Source of the DNA: Octadecabacter temperatus
Lineage (GTDB): Bacteria > Pseudomonadota > Alphaproteobacteria > Rhodobacterales > Rhodobacteraceae
Direction: 5' to 3'
Assembly: GCF_001187845.1 (NCBI RefSeq)
Contig: NZ_CP012160.1
Span: 3,098,501 to 3,162,500, forward strand
Length of the DNA: 64,000 bases
The translations under genes were made by a program, and so were the position numbers. Numbering within the stretch: the first letter of the stretch is position 1; each line of letters opens with the position of its first letter. Below, piece by piece: positions 16,008-26,210 of this stretch. Below the pieces are notes generated by a model, which was not told the DNA's origin, searched no databases, and was given only the letters and a program-made list of their open reading frames with translations.

Positions 16008-17210
16008 TCACTTGCGTGTGAAACTACCGACGAGTTCCACATGGGGTGACCATCGGAACTGATCAACGATATCGAGCCACTGCAATGTGAATCCGGCGGC
16101 GATCAACGCAGCTGCGTCCCTTGCAAATGTAATCGGATTACAAGAAACCATTGTTACCGCGCCTAAATCTGAAGCGCAGAGCGTTGCTACTTGTGCGTCA
16201 GCGCCTGCGCGGGGGGGGTCAAGCACGGCCAAATCAAAGCGATTTAGTTCGTCTGGCTCAAGCGGTCGACGGTATAGATCACGGGTCTCGGTGGTAATTG
16301 TCTTCAGGCCTTTGGCATGACGCCATCCGCGATCCAGCGTTTCAAGCATCTCATCGCTGTTCTCAACAGCATGTACTTCGCAGTGTTCCGCCAAAGATAT
16401 TGAAAACGTCCCCGCTCCAGAAAACAGGTCAATAATACGTTTCGAACCTGTCACAGTGTCCATAACGGCAGAAACCAACGCGTGCTCCCCTTCGCGGGTT
16501 GATTGAAGAAACGCACCCGCAGGCGGTGCGACATTGGCCTTTCCAAACACTTGATCAGGCGATTTGCGTGTCACAACGACATCATCGTTCCATGCCAACC
16601 GCGCGAGGTTATGCGCCTCGGCCAGCCCGGCGAGTTCAACGCGCAATTGACCCGTCAGCTCGCGTTCAGTTTCAACGAATACATCCAAGCCACCGAGCGT
16701 GTCCGTGACAGTCAAGTTGATCTCGGACTTCCGTGAGGCTGCGATAACCGTAAGCGCCTCAAGTGCCGGAAACCCTGCAAGGATCGACGGAAGCAATAGC
16801 TGGCAATCAGGAACCTCAATCAGCGCATCGGATCCTTTTGCATGAAACCCAACCATCGCGCCCTTCTTGGTTCTCTTCCCAGATAGGCGTGCACGGCGAC
16901 GGCTTTGCGCAGGTGATGTGTGAAGGTTACGAAACGGAAACGGCAGGTCGCGTGCGGTCATTGCCCGTTCAACAATCGTCTTCTTCCAATCAGAAACAAA
17001 GTCATCCGACGCGTGTTGCATGGCGCAGCCACCGCAGCTTTTGAAATGGCGGCAAGGTGGTTTAACGCGATCTGCGACAGGCGTAATTATCCGCGCAGTG
17101 CCATCGGGCTGTGGCTCTACTTCTTCGCCAGGCAATACCCGTTCCAAAAGCGTACCATCCGCCAATTGCCCAAGCCCTGCTTGCGTCAACCGTTCTACTA
17201 TTTGTGTCAT
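16008..17210 (-). CDS. RNA m5U methyltransferase, TrmA/RlmD family, iron-sulfur type
   Basis: Class I SAM-dependent RNA uracil-5-methyltransferase, 400 residues. The N-terminal cysteine cluster CRHFKSCGGC plus a later Cys (PDCQLL) matches the 4Fe-4S site of RlmD/RlmC-type enzymes. SAM-binding motif IDLFSGAGTFSISLAEHC (about 268), DPPRAGA, and the catalytic Cys in VSCNPITFARD are present. The target is probably 23S rRNA but the exact uridine is not readable. The N-terminal TRAM part looks short. The ATG directly follows the TAG of the upstream ABC gene, so it ends a long minus-strand operon. Confidence 0.92.
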   Translation of the reverse strand: MTQIVERLTQAGLGQLADGTLLERVLPGEEVEPQPDGTARIITPVADRVKPPCRHFKSCGGCAMQHASDDFVSDWKKTIVERAMTARDLPFPFRNLHTSPAQSRRRARLSGKRTKKGAMVGFHAKGSDALIEVPDCQLLLPSILAGFPALEALTVIAASRKSEINLTVTDTLGGLDVFVETERELTGQLRVELAGLAEAHNLARLAWNDDVVVTRKSPDQVFGKANVAPPAGAFLQSTREGEHALVSAVMDTVTGSKRIIDLFSGAGTFSISLAEHCEVHAVENSDEMLETLDRGWRHAKGLKTITTETRDLYRRPLEPDELNRFDLAVLDPPRAGADAQVATLCASDLGAVTMVSCNPITFARDAAALIAAGFTLQWLDIVDQFRWSPHVELVGSFTRK

Positions 17211-19061
17211 CTATTCCGCCGCATCTGTTTTGTCGTCGAACCCGCCAGACTGACGGTTCCAATATTTTGCATAGGTCCCTGCCCGTTCCAGCAAGTCCTC
17301 ATGTGTTCCTTCTTCCACAATGCGCCCTTCTTCCAGCACAATTATGCGATCCATGTCAGAAATCGTCGAAAGGCGGTGGGCAATTGCAACAACTGTCTTG
17401 CCTTCCATCACGCGACCTAACGCAATTTGGATTGAGGATTCCACTTCAGAATCGAGCGCTGAGGTTGCCTCGTCCAAGACCAAAATCGGAGCGTCTTTCA
17501 GCATCGCACGCGCCAAGGCAATGCGTTGGCGTTGCCCACCTGACAGCTTAACACCGCGTTCGCCGAGATGAGCATCGTATCCAGTACGGCCGGCGTTATC
17601 TCGCAGGTCCGCAATGAAATCGTGCGCTTCGGCCTTTCGCGCAGCCGCGATCAATTCGTCCTCTGTCGCGTTTGGGCGGCCATAAGTAATGTTGTCGCGC
17701 GCTGATCGATTGAACATCGCCGTTTCCTGCGTGACCATTCCGATGTTTTTCCGAAGGCTATCCTGTGTGACGTCACGAACGACCTGCCCGTCGATCAAAA
17801 CGTCGCCTTCTTCAGGATCATAAAGACGCAGCAAAAGCGCGACGAGCGTCGACTTACCAGCACCGGACGCCCCGACAATACCGAGCTTCTCACCCGCCTT
17901 AATCGTCAGATTGATGCCACCAATGCCACCCGTTTCACCTCCGTATTGAAATGACACGTCGCGAAATTCTACTTCCGCTTGGGAAACGGACAAGGGAACC
18001 GCGCTTGCCTCGTCCGTCAACTGATGCGGCGGGGTCAATGTCTTCATCCCGTTTTCGACTTCACCGAGGTGGCTAAAGATTCCCATAAGGACGAAGCTTA
18101 CCCAACCAGTCATCTGGCTCAGCCGAATGGACACAGCCCCAATCGCCGCGAGGTCACCAGGACTAACGCCGCTTTCACGCCAGAACAGCCCAAAACCAAC
18201 CATCGCGAGTGGTAGGATTCCGGCAAGCGTAATGAGGCCAAAACGAAATAGTGTCGCCAGCTCGCCGAAGTCGAGTGCGCGACTTCGTAGGTCCTGCATT
18301 GCGTGTTGCGCAGCATCAGACTCATGCCCCGTTCCAGCAAACAGTTTAACGGTTTTGATATTTGTAATCGTGTCGACCACTTGCCCCGTCAACGTTGCGG
18401 CAGCCTCAGCGCGGGCTTTAGATCGTAAGCGGATGCGCGGCAAAAAGAAGCGCAGGAATAAGACGTAGCTTAATAGCCATAAAAGCATGACGGCCAAAAG
18501 GCGCACGTCGATTGTTGAAATCAAAATCGCAGTTCCGAACACGGTCGCCAGCGCGAACAAGATCGCGTTCACCGTTTCAATCACGGTTTCGGTAATCGAG
18601 CGCCCGACCTGCATTTGCTTTTGCGCAATTCGCCCCGCGAAATCATTGTCAAAGAACGTCACCGCTTGCCCAAGCGTCCATCGGTGCAATCGACCAACAA
18701 CCAATGTGAACAAGTTCGGCCCCATGACAACCGATTGAAATGACGCCGATAGCCCAAACAGCGCTGGGCGCATGATTATCAATAGGAGAACAGCAAAGAT
18801 GAGGACCCCAACATTATCAGCTAATGGGTGCCCCGAAACGGCTATGTCAACGACTTGCCCAAGCAGAAACATTGCCAAAACTTCTGACGCCCCTGCGAGC
18901 GCCGATACCAGCGCGGCCAATCCAATTATGCGCCAAGCACCTGAAAGCGCCCAAGCGTAAAACCGCGCGAGCGTCGCAGGCGGTGGGCCGTCGGCCTCCA
19001 TCCGGCTATCAATCAAACCGCCCAGCGTTTGTACTGCACTTTGGTATCTAGTTTTGATCAT
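17211..19061 (-). CDS. ABC exporter half-transporter (second of a pair)
   Basis: A 616-residue fused membrane domain (six helices, about 40-330) and ATPase domain. Walker A GASGAGKST (about 398), signature LSGGQRQR, Walker B ILVLDEATSALD and switch AHRLST are intact. Its start overlaps the stop of a similar gene by four bases, which suggests a heterodimeric exporter. Unlike many such pairs, neither ATP site is visibly degenerate. The substrate is unknown; MsbA/multidrug-like is the closest general class. RNA methyltransferase follows directly. Confidence 0.93.
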   Translation of the reverse strand: MIKTRYQSAVQTLGGLIDSRMEADGPPPATLARFYAWALSGAWRIIGLAALVSALAGASEVLAMFLLGQVVDIAVSGHPLADNVGVLIFAVLLLIIMRPALFGLSASFQSVVMGPNLFTLVVGRLHRWTLGQAVTFFDNDFAGRIAQKQMQVGRSITETVIETVNAILFALATVFGTAILISTIDVRLLAVMLLWLLSYVLFLRFFLPRIRLRSKARAEAAATLTGQVVDTITNIKTVKLFAGTGHESDAAQHAMQDLRSRALDFGELATLFRFGLITLAGILPLAMVGFGLFWRESGVSPGDLAAIGAVSIRLSQMTGWVSFVLMGIFSHLGEVENGMKTLTPPHQLTDEASAVPLSVSQAEVEFRDVSFQYGGETGGIGGINLTIKAGEKLGIVGASGAGKSTLVALLLRLYDPEEGDVLIDGQVVRDVTQDSLRKNIGMVTQETAMFNRSARDNITYGRPNATEDELIAAARKAEAHDFIADLRDNAGRTGYDAHLGERGVKLSGGQRQRIALARAMLKDAPILVLDEATSALDSEVESSIQIALGRVMEGKTVVAIAHRLSTISDMDRIIVLEEGRIVEEGTHEDLLERAGTYAKYWNRQSGGFDDKTDAAE

Positions 19062-20905
19062 AAAGCGCCCTTAAATTCGGTCCCGATAAAGCCACCAGAT
19101 TGACGTTCCCAGAAACCAGCGTACTGGCCCCCTAGAGCGAGAAGTTCTTGGTGGGTTCCGTCTTCTATGATTTTGCCCGCGTCCATCACAACAATCCGAT
19201 CCATCTTCGCAATTGTCGAAAGACGGTGCGCGATTGCGATAACGGTCTTTCCATCCATCAAATCGGCCAATGTCGCCTGAATCGTCGCCTCAACCTCAGA
19301 GTCCAAAGCGGATGTCGCTTCGTCCAACAACAGGATTGGAGCGTCTTTCAGGATTACGCGTGCCAACGTAACGCGCTGACGCTGCCCGCCTGACAACTTA
19401 ACACCGCGCTCACCGACCTGTGCATCGTACCCTTTGCGGCCTTCGCCATCTTCTAGGTCGAGGATGAAGTCATGAGCTTCCGCTTTCTTAGCGGCCGCAA
19501 TCATTTCGTCTTCCGACGCGGTTGGATCCCCGTACAAAATGTTGTCGCGTACAGAACGATGCAACAGCGCGCTGTCTTGTTGCACCATACCGATCGCATG
19601 GCGCAGCGAGTCTTGGCTAACCATTGAAACATCTTGCCCATCGATTAGGACCCGACCCGCTTCCGCGTCATAAAACCGCAAAAGTAGTTTCACGAGCGTT
19701 GATTTTCCCGCACCAGACCGACCGATTAGCCCGACCTTTTCCCCCGCCTTAATATTCAACGAAAGCACATCGATGCCACCCGAAGACCGTCCATAATGGT
19801 GGCTCAAGCTCTCAATCTGTAAGCTGCCGCCGGAGATCTCAAGTTCAATTGCGGCATCGGAGTCCGTCAAAGTGATTGGTTGCGCGATCGTCTCCATGCC
19901 CTCGGAAATCACTCCAAGGTTTTGGAACAGATTTGTTACCGCCCACATGATCCAGCCTGTCATAGAATTCAGTCGCAATGTCAGCGCCGCTGCCGCAGCA
20001 ACAATGCCTGCCGTCGCAAATCCGCCGGACCACAACCACAGCGCCCATCCAACGACTGTAACGATCAAGAGGCCATTCAACAGCACCAAGGTCACGTCCA
20101 TGATCGTATAAAGCCGCATCTCTTTTTGAAATGCCGCACGGGTCGCCTCAATCGCGTCATAGGCGTAGTCAATTTCGTGATCGTGGTGCGCGAATATTTT
20201 AACGGAATGGATGTTTGTATAACTGTCGACCACGCGACCTGTAACTTCTGAACGCGCATCTGAAGACGCCTTGGACGCGGGACCCACCCGCAGGATTGTC
20301 CAGCGCATCAGCGCACCATACAGAACAAACCAAACCAGCAAGGGCAGCAAAAGTCGAGGATCAGCACCCAGCAAAAGCACGCCCGCTCCGATGATATAGG
20401 CCAAAGAAAACGTCACGGCATCAAACACCTGAAATGCTGCTTCGGACGCGGCTGGAGGGGTCTGCATAATGCGGTTCGCAATGCGGCCTGCAAAATCATT
20501 TTCGAACCAACCAACCGACTGGCGTAAAACGTGCCGATGGGAACGCCAGCGAACAATTGCCGCGAAGTTGGGTATGATTGATTGATTCAGCAGCGCGACA
20601 TCGATCACCTGCATCAATGGGCGCAGCGTTAACAAGAACACGCCCATCGCAATGAATTCCCAACCATAGTCAGCCCAGAATGTAACTTCGTTTCCCGGTG
20701 CGATCAGATCGACCAAACGGCCCATATAGGAAATCAATCCGATCTCGATAACAGCTACGATCACTGACATAAATCCTGCCGCCCAGAAAACCCGTTTGAA
20801 CGGGCGCGCATAGGTCATCAGGAACGGCCAGAGGCGCGTTGGAGGAGTGTCGTCCTCAACGTAGTCTTGATATGGATCGACAAGGTTTTCGAAGAAACGG
20901 AACAC
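19058..20905 (-). CDS. ABC exporter half-transporter (first of a pair)
   Basis: A 615-residue half-transporter with an acidic N-terminal stretch (NLVDPYQDYVEDDTPP) before the membrane domain. The ATPase domain has Walker A GRSGAGKST, signature LSGGQRQR, Walker B ILLLDEATSALD and AHRLST, all intact. The start codon is GTG with AAGGAG nine bases upstream. It lies 39 bases after the LysE-family gene on the same strand and overlaps its partner's start by four bases. The substrate is unknown. Confidence 0.93.
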   Translation of the reverse strand: MFRFFENLVDPYQDYVEDDTPPTRLWPFLMTYARPFKRVFWAAGFMSVIVAVIEIGLISYMGRLVDLIAPGNEVTFWADYGWEFIAMGVFLLTLRPLMQVIDVALLNQSIIPNFAAIVRWRSHRHVLRQSVGWFENDFAGRIANRIMQTPPAASEAAFQVFDAVTFSLAYIIGAGVLLLGADPRLLLPLLVWFVLYGALMRWTILRVGPASKASSDARSEVTGRVVDSYTNIHSVKIFAHHDHEIDYAYDAIEATRAAFQKEMRLYTIMDVTLVLLNGLLIVTVVGWALWLWSGGFATAGIVAAAAALTLRLNSMTGWIMWAVTNLFQNLGVISEGMETIAQPITLTDSDAAIELEISGGSLQIESLSHHYGRSSGGIDVLSLNIKAGEKVGLIGRSGAGKSTLVKLLLRFYDAEAGRVLIDGQDVSMVSQDSLRHAIGMVQQDSALLHRSVRDNILYGDPTASEDEMIAAAKKAEAHDFILDLEDGEGRKGYDAQVGERGVKLSGGQRQRVTLARVILKDAPILLLDEATSALDSEVEATIQATLADLMDGKTVIAIAHRLSTIAKMDRIVVMDAGKIIEDGTHQELLALGGQYAGFWERQSGGFIGTEFKGAL

Positions 20906-20944
20906 GCGCAGTCTCCTTACATCGCATTCATAGTCCGCTTTAGT

Positions 20945-21517
20945 TCACAAGAAAACCAGACCCGAAAAGAACGCTAGGGCGACCGCCATTGTACGCATGA
21001 AAATTTGCCATTTGGCTGGGTCCGCTAAAAGCGATTTCAGCAAGCTGCCTGCGTAGGTCCAGAACAGGCACACCCCAAGGTTAATGCATGAGAATGCCAA
21101 CCCAAGCATCATGGCTTGCTCAAATGGCGCGAGCTCGGTCAACAAAGCAGATGCAGATGTCGCGACCGCCCAGATTTTCGGATTTACCCATTGGAAAAGC
21201 ACTGCTTGGACAAACGTGAAAGGGCGGTCTGTGTCGCGTGCTTGCGCAGGCTTTACGTTCCACAATTTCCACGCCATCCACAAAATCCATGCTGACGCGA
21301 TGACCATCAGTATGATCCGCAACATTGGAAAAGCGGTGATCAATGTGCCCAGTCCTAGTCCAGTCACAAAAGCAATAATGCCGACCCCAAGGGCAACGCC
21401 CAATAGATGCGGCAAGGTCGCACTAAACCCGAAACGTGCTCCGGAAGATGTTAGAAGAATGACGTTCGGGCCAGGAGAAAACAGGCCTAAGAAAACGAAA
21501 CCCAACAGCGCCATCAT
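20945..21517 (-). CDS. LysE/RhtB family amino-acid exporter
   Basis: A 190-residue inner-membrane protein of the LysE superfamily, which exports amino acids or their derivatives. The family signature FSPGPNVILLTSSGARFGF is at about 13-31, followed by GVALGVGIIAF; there are five or six hydrophobic helices. The N-terminus is a few residues shorter than usual, but the start overlaps the cca stop by four bases (ATGATGG), supporting it. Substrate unknown. Confidence 0.9.
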   Translation of the reverse strand: MMALLGFVFLGLFSPGPNVILLTSSGARFGFSATLPHLLGVALGVGIIAFVTGLGLGTLITAFPMLRIILMVIASAWILWMAWKLWNVKPAQARDTDRPFTFVQAVLFQWVNPKIWAVATSASALLTELAPFEQAMMLGLAFSCINLGVCLFWTYAGSLLKSLLADPAKWQIFMRTMAVALAFFSGLVFL

Positions 21518-22755
21518 GGCAATCTCAGCAACTCATCTTTGGTGGCCGAAAACTTCGACTTTAGCCACACGTCTTCGAGTTGATTTAACCGATCACCGAG
21601 CGCTTTGCCTGAATAGGTTGGCATTAAGTCCGCTGCATTGATCGGAAAACTCGCCTCTGCGCCCAACCAAATATCTTCAAGGGCGCTTTCATCAAACGGT
21701 TGAAGTAAAGACGCCCAGCGCAACAGCAGACAATGCACTGCAGGCAAGTATCCATGTCTGTACCCAAGCTCGTGTGACGGTGTCGTCTTCCCTGCTTCTT
21801 GTTTTACGAGCGCTACTTTCTTTGCGTCCGCCTTAGAAAGTCGCAGACGTTCTTCCACGTCATCACATCCCAACGCGGCAAGCCGTGTAGGAACATCTTT
21901 AGGGCGCAGCATGCGGCCTTCAATTGGATACTGTTCTTCAAGGTCGATCAACCGTGCGAGGGTTAATGCGCTGGCACCCGGAAGAATCTGAAGCAGAACG
22001 CCTGATTGCTCCATCGCACCGATAACGGGAGCCGCATCAAAGTCGGCAATCAAGCGGGTCATCTCAGCGCCGATGCGTTCGCGTGAAACTTTTTCCAAAC
22101 CGTCTGCAAGCATTGCGCAGGCTGCGAGTCCGTCTTGGTCAATTCCATTCTTGTAGGTTCCAAGTGTCGCGATGAAGCGGAAGAACCGTAGAATGCGAAG
22201 GTAGTCTTCTTGAATCCGTTCAATTGGGTCACCGATGAACCGCACCTTTCGCGCCGCGAGATCAGCGGAGCCGCCAACGAGATCACGCACACAACCTTCA
22301 CGGTCTGCATAAAACGCATTGATCGTGAAGTCGCGCCGCATCGCATCGTCTTCAAGGTTCTTAGAGAACGCGACAATGGCGTGCCGGCCATCTGTTTCAG
22401 CATCTGTCCGGAACGTCGTAATCTCGTACGTTCCGCCGACAGATGGCGCCAATGCAGTTATCGTCCCGTGTTCTGCTCCGGTCGGGATGGCCTTCCAGAC
22501 GTCGTTTCTGAACTGCAGGCTTTCGATAATTTTAACGGTGTCACCAGGCAAAGCGTCTGTACTCAAATCAACATCGCTTACGGGACGGTTCAGGATGGTA
22601 TCCCGCACACAACCACCCACGGCGTAAATCTGAAAGCCCGCGTCTTCAAATGCCGCCATGAGTGATTGTAGAATTTCGTTCGTTAGCCATTGTGGCTCTC
22701 CAACATGGCGCAGGGTTCCGTCGGTCCGCCAAAGGGATCGTGCTTTGCCTGTCAT
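21514..22755 (-). CDS. cca: CCA tRNA nucleotidyltransferase
   Basis: Adds or repairs the CCA end of tRNAs (class II polymerase-beta fold). The 413-residue protein shows YAVGGCVRDTILNRPVSDVD at about 40-60 with the catalytic DxD pair, then the DAMRRDFTINAFYAD and VRDLVGG blocks, and the RIQEDYLRILRFFRF region. The ATG at 22755 overlaps the Nudix stop as ATGA; a longer frame to 22857 would run far into the Nudix gene and is rejected. Part of the hslO-Nudix-cca-lysE run. Confidence 0.96.
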   Translation of the reverse strand: MTGKARSLWRTDGTLRHVGEPQWLTNEILQSLMAAFEDAGFQIYAVGGCVRDTILNRPVSDVDLSTDALPGDTVKIIESLQFRNDVWKAIPTGAEHGTITALAPSVGGTYEITTFRTDAETDGRHAIVAFSKNLEDDAMRRDFTINAFYADREGCVRDLVGGSADLAARKVRFIGDPIERIQEDYLRILRFFRFIATLGTYKNGIDQDGLAACAMLADGLEKVSRERIGAEMTRLIADFDAAPVIGAMEQSGVLLQILPGASALTLARLIDLEEQYPIEGRMLRPKDVPTRLAALGCDDVEERLRLSKADAKKVALVKQEAGKTTPSHELGYRHGYLPAVHCLLLRWASLLQPFDESALEDIWLGAEASFPINAADLMPTYSGKALGDRLNQLEDVWLKSKFSATKDELLRLP

Positions 22756-23357
22756 TGAGCCGCCTCCGCCATTCCGCGCAGGATACGCGCTGTCGCGCCC
22801 CAAATGTAATACGGACCGTAAGGTGCCGAGTAATAGTAGCGCTTTTGACCCTGCCAAACGCGACCTTCGATCCGGTAATTCATGGGTGATAGAACATGCG
22901 ACAAGGGCACGGTGAACGCCTCCTCCACCTCGCCGGGTTCTGGAGTGAACTTAAGCCCTGAAGGAACCATCGCGACAATCGGCGTAATCGAGTAGCTGGT
23001 CACCGTTTCATGTGTTGGAAGCGAGCCGAGAACGTTGACCACCGACGGATCGAGCCCAATCTCTTCTTGCGCCTCACGCAACGCGGTGTGTGTCAGATCA
23101 CGGTCTGTTTCATCCATGCGACCACCTGCAAACGCTATTTGCCCTGCATGGTGTTTTAGATGGGCCGCTCGTTTGGTGAGGATCATTTCACCTGCCTCGG
23201 TGATTGCGATCAATACAGCAGCGGGCTTAAGCACTCTGCCTTTTGGCAACACGACTCCAGAATTCAAATCAAAATCAGAAGACTCCTGTCGCACGTTTTC
23301 TATCGTGCGGCAGAGAGTATTCTTCAGATCGTCATTACAGGGTTTATGGTTTTGCAT
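22752..23357 (-). CDS. CoA pyrophosphatase-type Nudix hydrolase
   Basis: A 201-residue Nudix protein of the CoA/acyl-CoA diphosphatase branch. The Nudix box runs from GQIAFAGGRMDETD through TALREAQEEIGL (about 80-110). The upstream KRAAHLKHHAGQIAF stretch is the UPF0035-type signature of CoA pyrophosphatases. The start at 23357 (MQNHKPCNDD) overlaps the hslO stop by 14 bases; the longer frame to 23450 would overlap hslO more deeply. It may cleave CoA; not demonstrable here. Confidence 0.92.
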   Translation of the reverse strand: MQNHKPCNDDLKNTLCRTIENVRQESSDFDLNSGVVLPKGRVLKPAAVLIAITEAGEMILTKRAAHLKHHAGQIAFAGGRMDETDRDLTHTALREAQEEIGLDPSVVNVLGSLPTHETVTSYSITPIVAMVPSGLKFTPEPGEVEEAFTVPLSHVLSPMNYRIEGRVWQGQKRYYYSAPYGPYYIWGATARILRGMAEAAQ

Positions 23358-24354
23358 CTGGTCCTTCAGTCGCCTCGAACCCCAGCGTGTTCGGCTGGAA
23401 CACATAGTGCGCACCACAGAACTGGCAGTCTGCTGTAACAGTGCCCTCAACGGTCGTCATATGAGCGATGTCCTTGGCCGAATAGATCGACAACGATTGG
23501 CGAACTTTGTCGGGCGAGCATGAACAACCAAAGCTAACTGGCTGCGGGTCAAATACGCGCGGCTCTTCTTCGTGGAACAAACGCACCAACAACTCGGTTG
23601 GTTGAACAGTCGGCCCTATCAATTCCAATTCTTCAGCTGTTCGCATCAGCATAGTCGCTCGGTTCCAGTTTTCACCTTCATCATCGTTCATCAGGTCTTC
23701 AACTGCGGTTAAGCCATCATCCGAACCGCCATCTGGATTGGCCAGTGGAGACGCCTTAGGCATTGCCTGCAGCATGATACCACCAGCGCGCCACGATTCT
23801 GCTCCGCCTGGAACTTGCGCCTTGCCGTAGGTCAACTGGAACGCAGTTGGCAGCTGTTCAGACTGCGCGAAATAGGCTTCGGCGCAGGCTGCCAAAGATC
23901 CGCCAGCGATTGGCGTGATTCCCTGATACGGCGTGTTCCCTTCACCCTGATCGATCAAAATCGCAAAGTAACCTTTACCAATCTGCGAAAAACCATCGCC
24001 AGTCGGGTCGATCTCGTCTTTATCATAGCTTGCGTAGGCACGGATTCGTGCTGGCTTACCGTCCGCCGTCGGGCCGTAGTAATCCGTAGCGATCAGCCGC
24101 GCGGGTCCGTCACCGCGTACTTGCAACGACAATTTCCAACGCAGTTTGATTGTTTGCCCGATCAATGCGGTCAGCAATGCCATTTCGGCCACCAAAGCTT
24201 CAACAACTGGCGGATAGTCGTGCTGCGACAATACTTGGTCCAAGACGCCATCAAGACGGGCAACGCGACCCCTAATATCGGAACGGTCGAGCTGGAACGG
24301 CAGGACGGTATCATCCCAAGCAATCTTAGACGCATTTGTATTGGCTTTAGTCAT
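23344..24354 (-). CDS. hslO: Redox-regulated chaperone Hsp33
   Basis: Hsp33 is a holdase switched on by oxidation and heat; zinc release and disulfide formation in its C-terminal switch activate it. The switch cysteines are present as GCSCSPDK (about 275) and CQFCGAHY (about 307), the CxC and CxxC pairs. At 336 residues it is slightly longer than E. coli Hsp33, mainly because of acidic inserts. First gene of the minus-strand run that includes Nudix, cca and lysE. Confidence 0.96.
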   Translation of the reverse strand: MTKANTNASKIAWDDTVLPFQLDRSDIRGRVARLDGVLDQVLSQHDYPPVVEALVAEMALLTALIGQTIKLRWKLSLQVRGDGPARLIATDYYGPTADGKPARIRAYASYDKDEIDPTGDGFSQIGKGYFAILIDQGEGNTPYQGITPIAGGSLAACAEAYFAQSEQLPTAFQLTYGKAQVPGGAESWRAGGIMLQAMPKASPLANPDGGSDDGLTAVEDLMNDDEGENWNRATMLMRTAEELELIGPTVQPTELLVRLFHEEEPRVFDPQPVSFGCSCSPDKVRQSLSIYSAKDIAHMTTVEGTVTADCQFCGAHYVFQPNTLGFEATEGPDAKP

Positions 24355-24429
24355 TGGGCTTTCCTAACAAGTCGAGGATGGGCATACCGCGTCCATATAG
24401 GTGCCACAAGCCATGGGAAAAGGGGCGAA

Positions 24430-24870
24430 ATGAGACGATACGGCGAACGAGTTGACCCAGCTATGCGTTACACGCTGCGGCCTGGGGCATATGTAATCCT
24501 TCAAAGAGGACGGAATCTGTTGCTAACCGAGCAGGACGGCGACCGTTTAGAACACCCTGAAATGCAACTTCCCGGTGGCGGAATAGATGCTGGCGAACAG
24601 GTTTTGCCCGCGTTGCACCGCGAAGTGATGGAGGAAACCGGTTGGACGATGGACCGTCCCGTGCGCATCGGCGCTTTTAGGCGCTTTGTCTTTATGCCCG
24701 ATTACGACATGTGGGCCGAAAAAGTTTGCACAATTTACTGGTCTAGGCCCGTTCGTTGTTTGGGTCTCCCAACCGAAGAACTGCACATGCCAGTTTGGGT
24801 TCCGATGAACGACGCCCCTGCTCTACTTTCAAACGAAGGTGATGCGGCGTTCGTGGCTAGCTTGCTCTAA
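24430..24870 (+). CDS. Nudix hydrolase
   Basis: A 146-residue Nudix protein starting MRRYGERVDPAMRY, with the Nudix box GGGIDAGEQVLPALHREVMEETGW (split: GGGIDAGE at about 56, REVMEETGW at about 70). Substrate unknown; it might act on nucleotides or sugar nucleotides. AGGGG lies five bases before the ATG. The open frame extends to 23815, but that part is antisense to hslO and not coding. It is divergent from hslO, with 75 bases between starts, and lies 48 bases before argG. Confidence 0.9.
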   Translation: MRRYGERVDPAMRYTLRPGAYVILQRGRNLLLTEQDGDRLEHPEMQLPGGGIDAGEQVLPALHREVMEETGWTMDRPVRIGAFRRFVFMPDYDMWAEKVCTIYWSRPVRCLGLPTEELHMPVWVPMNDAPALLSNEGDAAFVASLL

Positions 24871-24918
24871 CACCCAAATCGCGTTAATTCGCCAATAATT
24901 CAACTTCAGGAGCGTTCC

Positions 24919-26142
24919 ATGTCTGCACCAAAAAAAGTCGTCCTTGCCTATTCCGGCGGATTGGACACCTCAATTATTTTGAAGTGGCTGCAAACAGAGT
25001 ATGGCTGCGAAGTCGTCACGTTTACCGCTGACTTAGGTCAAGGCGAAGAACTTGAGCCCGCGCGCCGCAAAGCAATCGACATGGGTATTCCCGAAAAGAA
25101 CATCTACATCGAAGACGTACGCGAAGAGTTTGTACGCGATTTCGTTTTCCCGATGTTCCGTGCAAACGCCGTCTACGAAGGGCTGTACCTATTGGGCACG
25201 TCCATCGCGCGCCCCCTTATTTCAAAGCGTTTGGTTGAGATTGCCGAAGAAGTCGGCGCGGATGCTGTGGCACACGGTGCGACTGGCAAAGGCAATGACC
25301 AAGTGCGATTCGAACTGGCGGCCTACGCGCTGAACCCTGACATTAAAGTTATCGCGCCTTGGCGTGAATGGGATTTGTCGTCCCGTACGAAGCTTTTGGA
25401 ATTCGCTGAAGCACATCAAATTCAAGTTGCGAAAGACAAACGTGGCGAAGCGCCATTCTCAGTTGATGCAAACCTGTTGCACACATCGTCTGAAGGTAAG
25501 GTTCTCGAAGACCCAGCTGAAATGGCACCTGATTACGTTTACCAGCGGACCGTTGCACCTGAAGATGCGCCAAATGAAGCGCAATACGTTGATATTGGTT
25601 TTGAACGCGGCGACGCGGTTTCCATTGATGGCGTGGCTATGTCGCCAGCTGAAATTCTCACAAAGCTTAATGAGTTAGGTGGCATGCACGGGTGTGGTCG
25701 CCTTGACCTTGTTGAAGGTCGCTTCGTAGGCATGAAGTCCCGCGGCATTTACGAAACACCGGGCGGTACACTGTTGCTCGAAGCACACCGCGGTATCGAA
25801 TCCATCACGCTTGATCGCGGTGCAGCGCACCTGAAAGACGAGCTGATGCCACGTTACGCTGAACTTATTTACAACGGTTTCTGGTACTCGCCTGAACGTG
25901 AAATGTTGCAAGCAGCAATCGATAAATCGCAGGAACACGTGACAGGAACTGTGAAGCTGAAACTTTACAAAGGCTCCGCACGTACTGTTGGCCGTTGGTC
26001 AGATCACTCACTTTATTCAGAAGCGCACGTGACGTTCGAGGATGATGCCGGTGCTTATGACCAGAAGGATGCGGCAGGTTTCATTCAGCTGAATGCGCTT
26101 CGTTTGAAACTTCTGGCGGCACGCGACAAACGTTTAAAATAA
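24919..26142 (+). CDS. argG: Argininosuccinate synthase
   Basis: Joins citrulline and aspartate with ATP in arginine biosynthesis. The 407-residue protein has the ATP pyrophosphatase P-loop [15 protein letters not shown] (about 9-23), the [14 protein letters not shown] block (about 115-128) and [19 protein letters not shown]. Length is normal. AGGAG lies seven bases upstream of the ATG. A strong terminator follows at 26169. Confidence 0.98.
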   Translation: MSAPKKVVLAYSGGLDTSIILKWLQTEYGCEVVTFTADLGQGEELEPARRKAIDMGIPEKNIYIEDVREEFVRDFVFPMFRANAVYEGLYLLGTSIARPLISKRLVEIAEEVGADAVAHGATGKGNDQVRFELAAYALNPDIKVIAPWREWDLSSRTKLLEFAEAHQIQVAKDKRGEAPFSVDANLLHTSSEGKVLEDPAEMAPDYVYQRTVAPEDAPNEAQYVDIGFERGDAVSIDGVAMSPAEILTKLNELGGMHGCGRLDLVEGRFVGMKSRGIYETPGGTLLLEAHRGIESITLDRGAAHLKDELMPRYAELIYNGFWYSPEREMLQAAIDKSQEHVTGTVKLKLYKGSARTVGRWSDHSLYSEAHVTFEDDAGAYDQKDAAGFIQLNALRLKLLAARDKRLK

Positions 26143-26168
26143 AGATCTCATTGATCTCAGTAATTCGG

Positions 26169-26210
26169 AAGGGCGGCGCCGAGCAAATCGGCAGCCGCCC
26201 TTTCTATTTT
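26169..26210 (+). terminator. Intrinsic terminator after argG
   Basis: The stem AAGGGCGGC with GCCGCCCTT is extended inward by GCCGA/TCGGC with one bulged A and a GCAAA loop, followed by TTCTATTTTTG. It lies 27 bases after the argG stop. Confidence 0.88.

Noticed and set aside
23815..24429. Long N-terminal extension of the Nudix frame
   Set aside because: This part is antisense to hslO and has no family match; AGGGG and the ATG at 24430 mark the real start.
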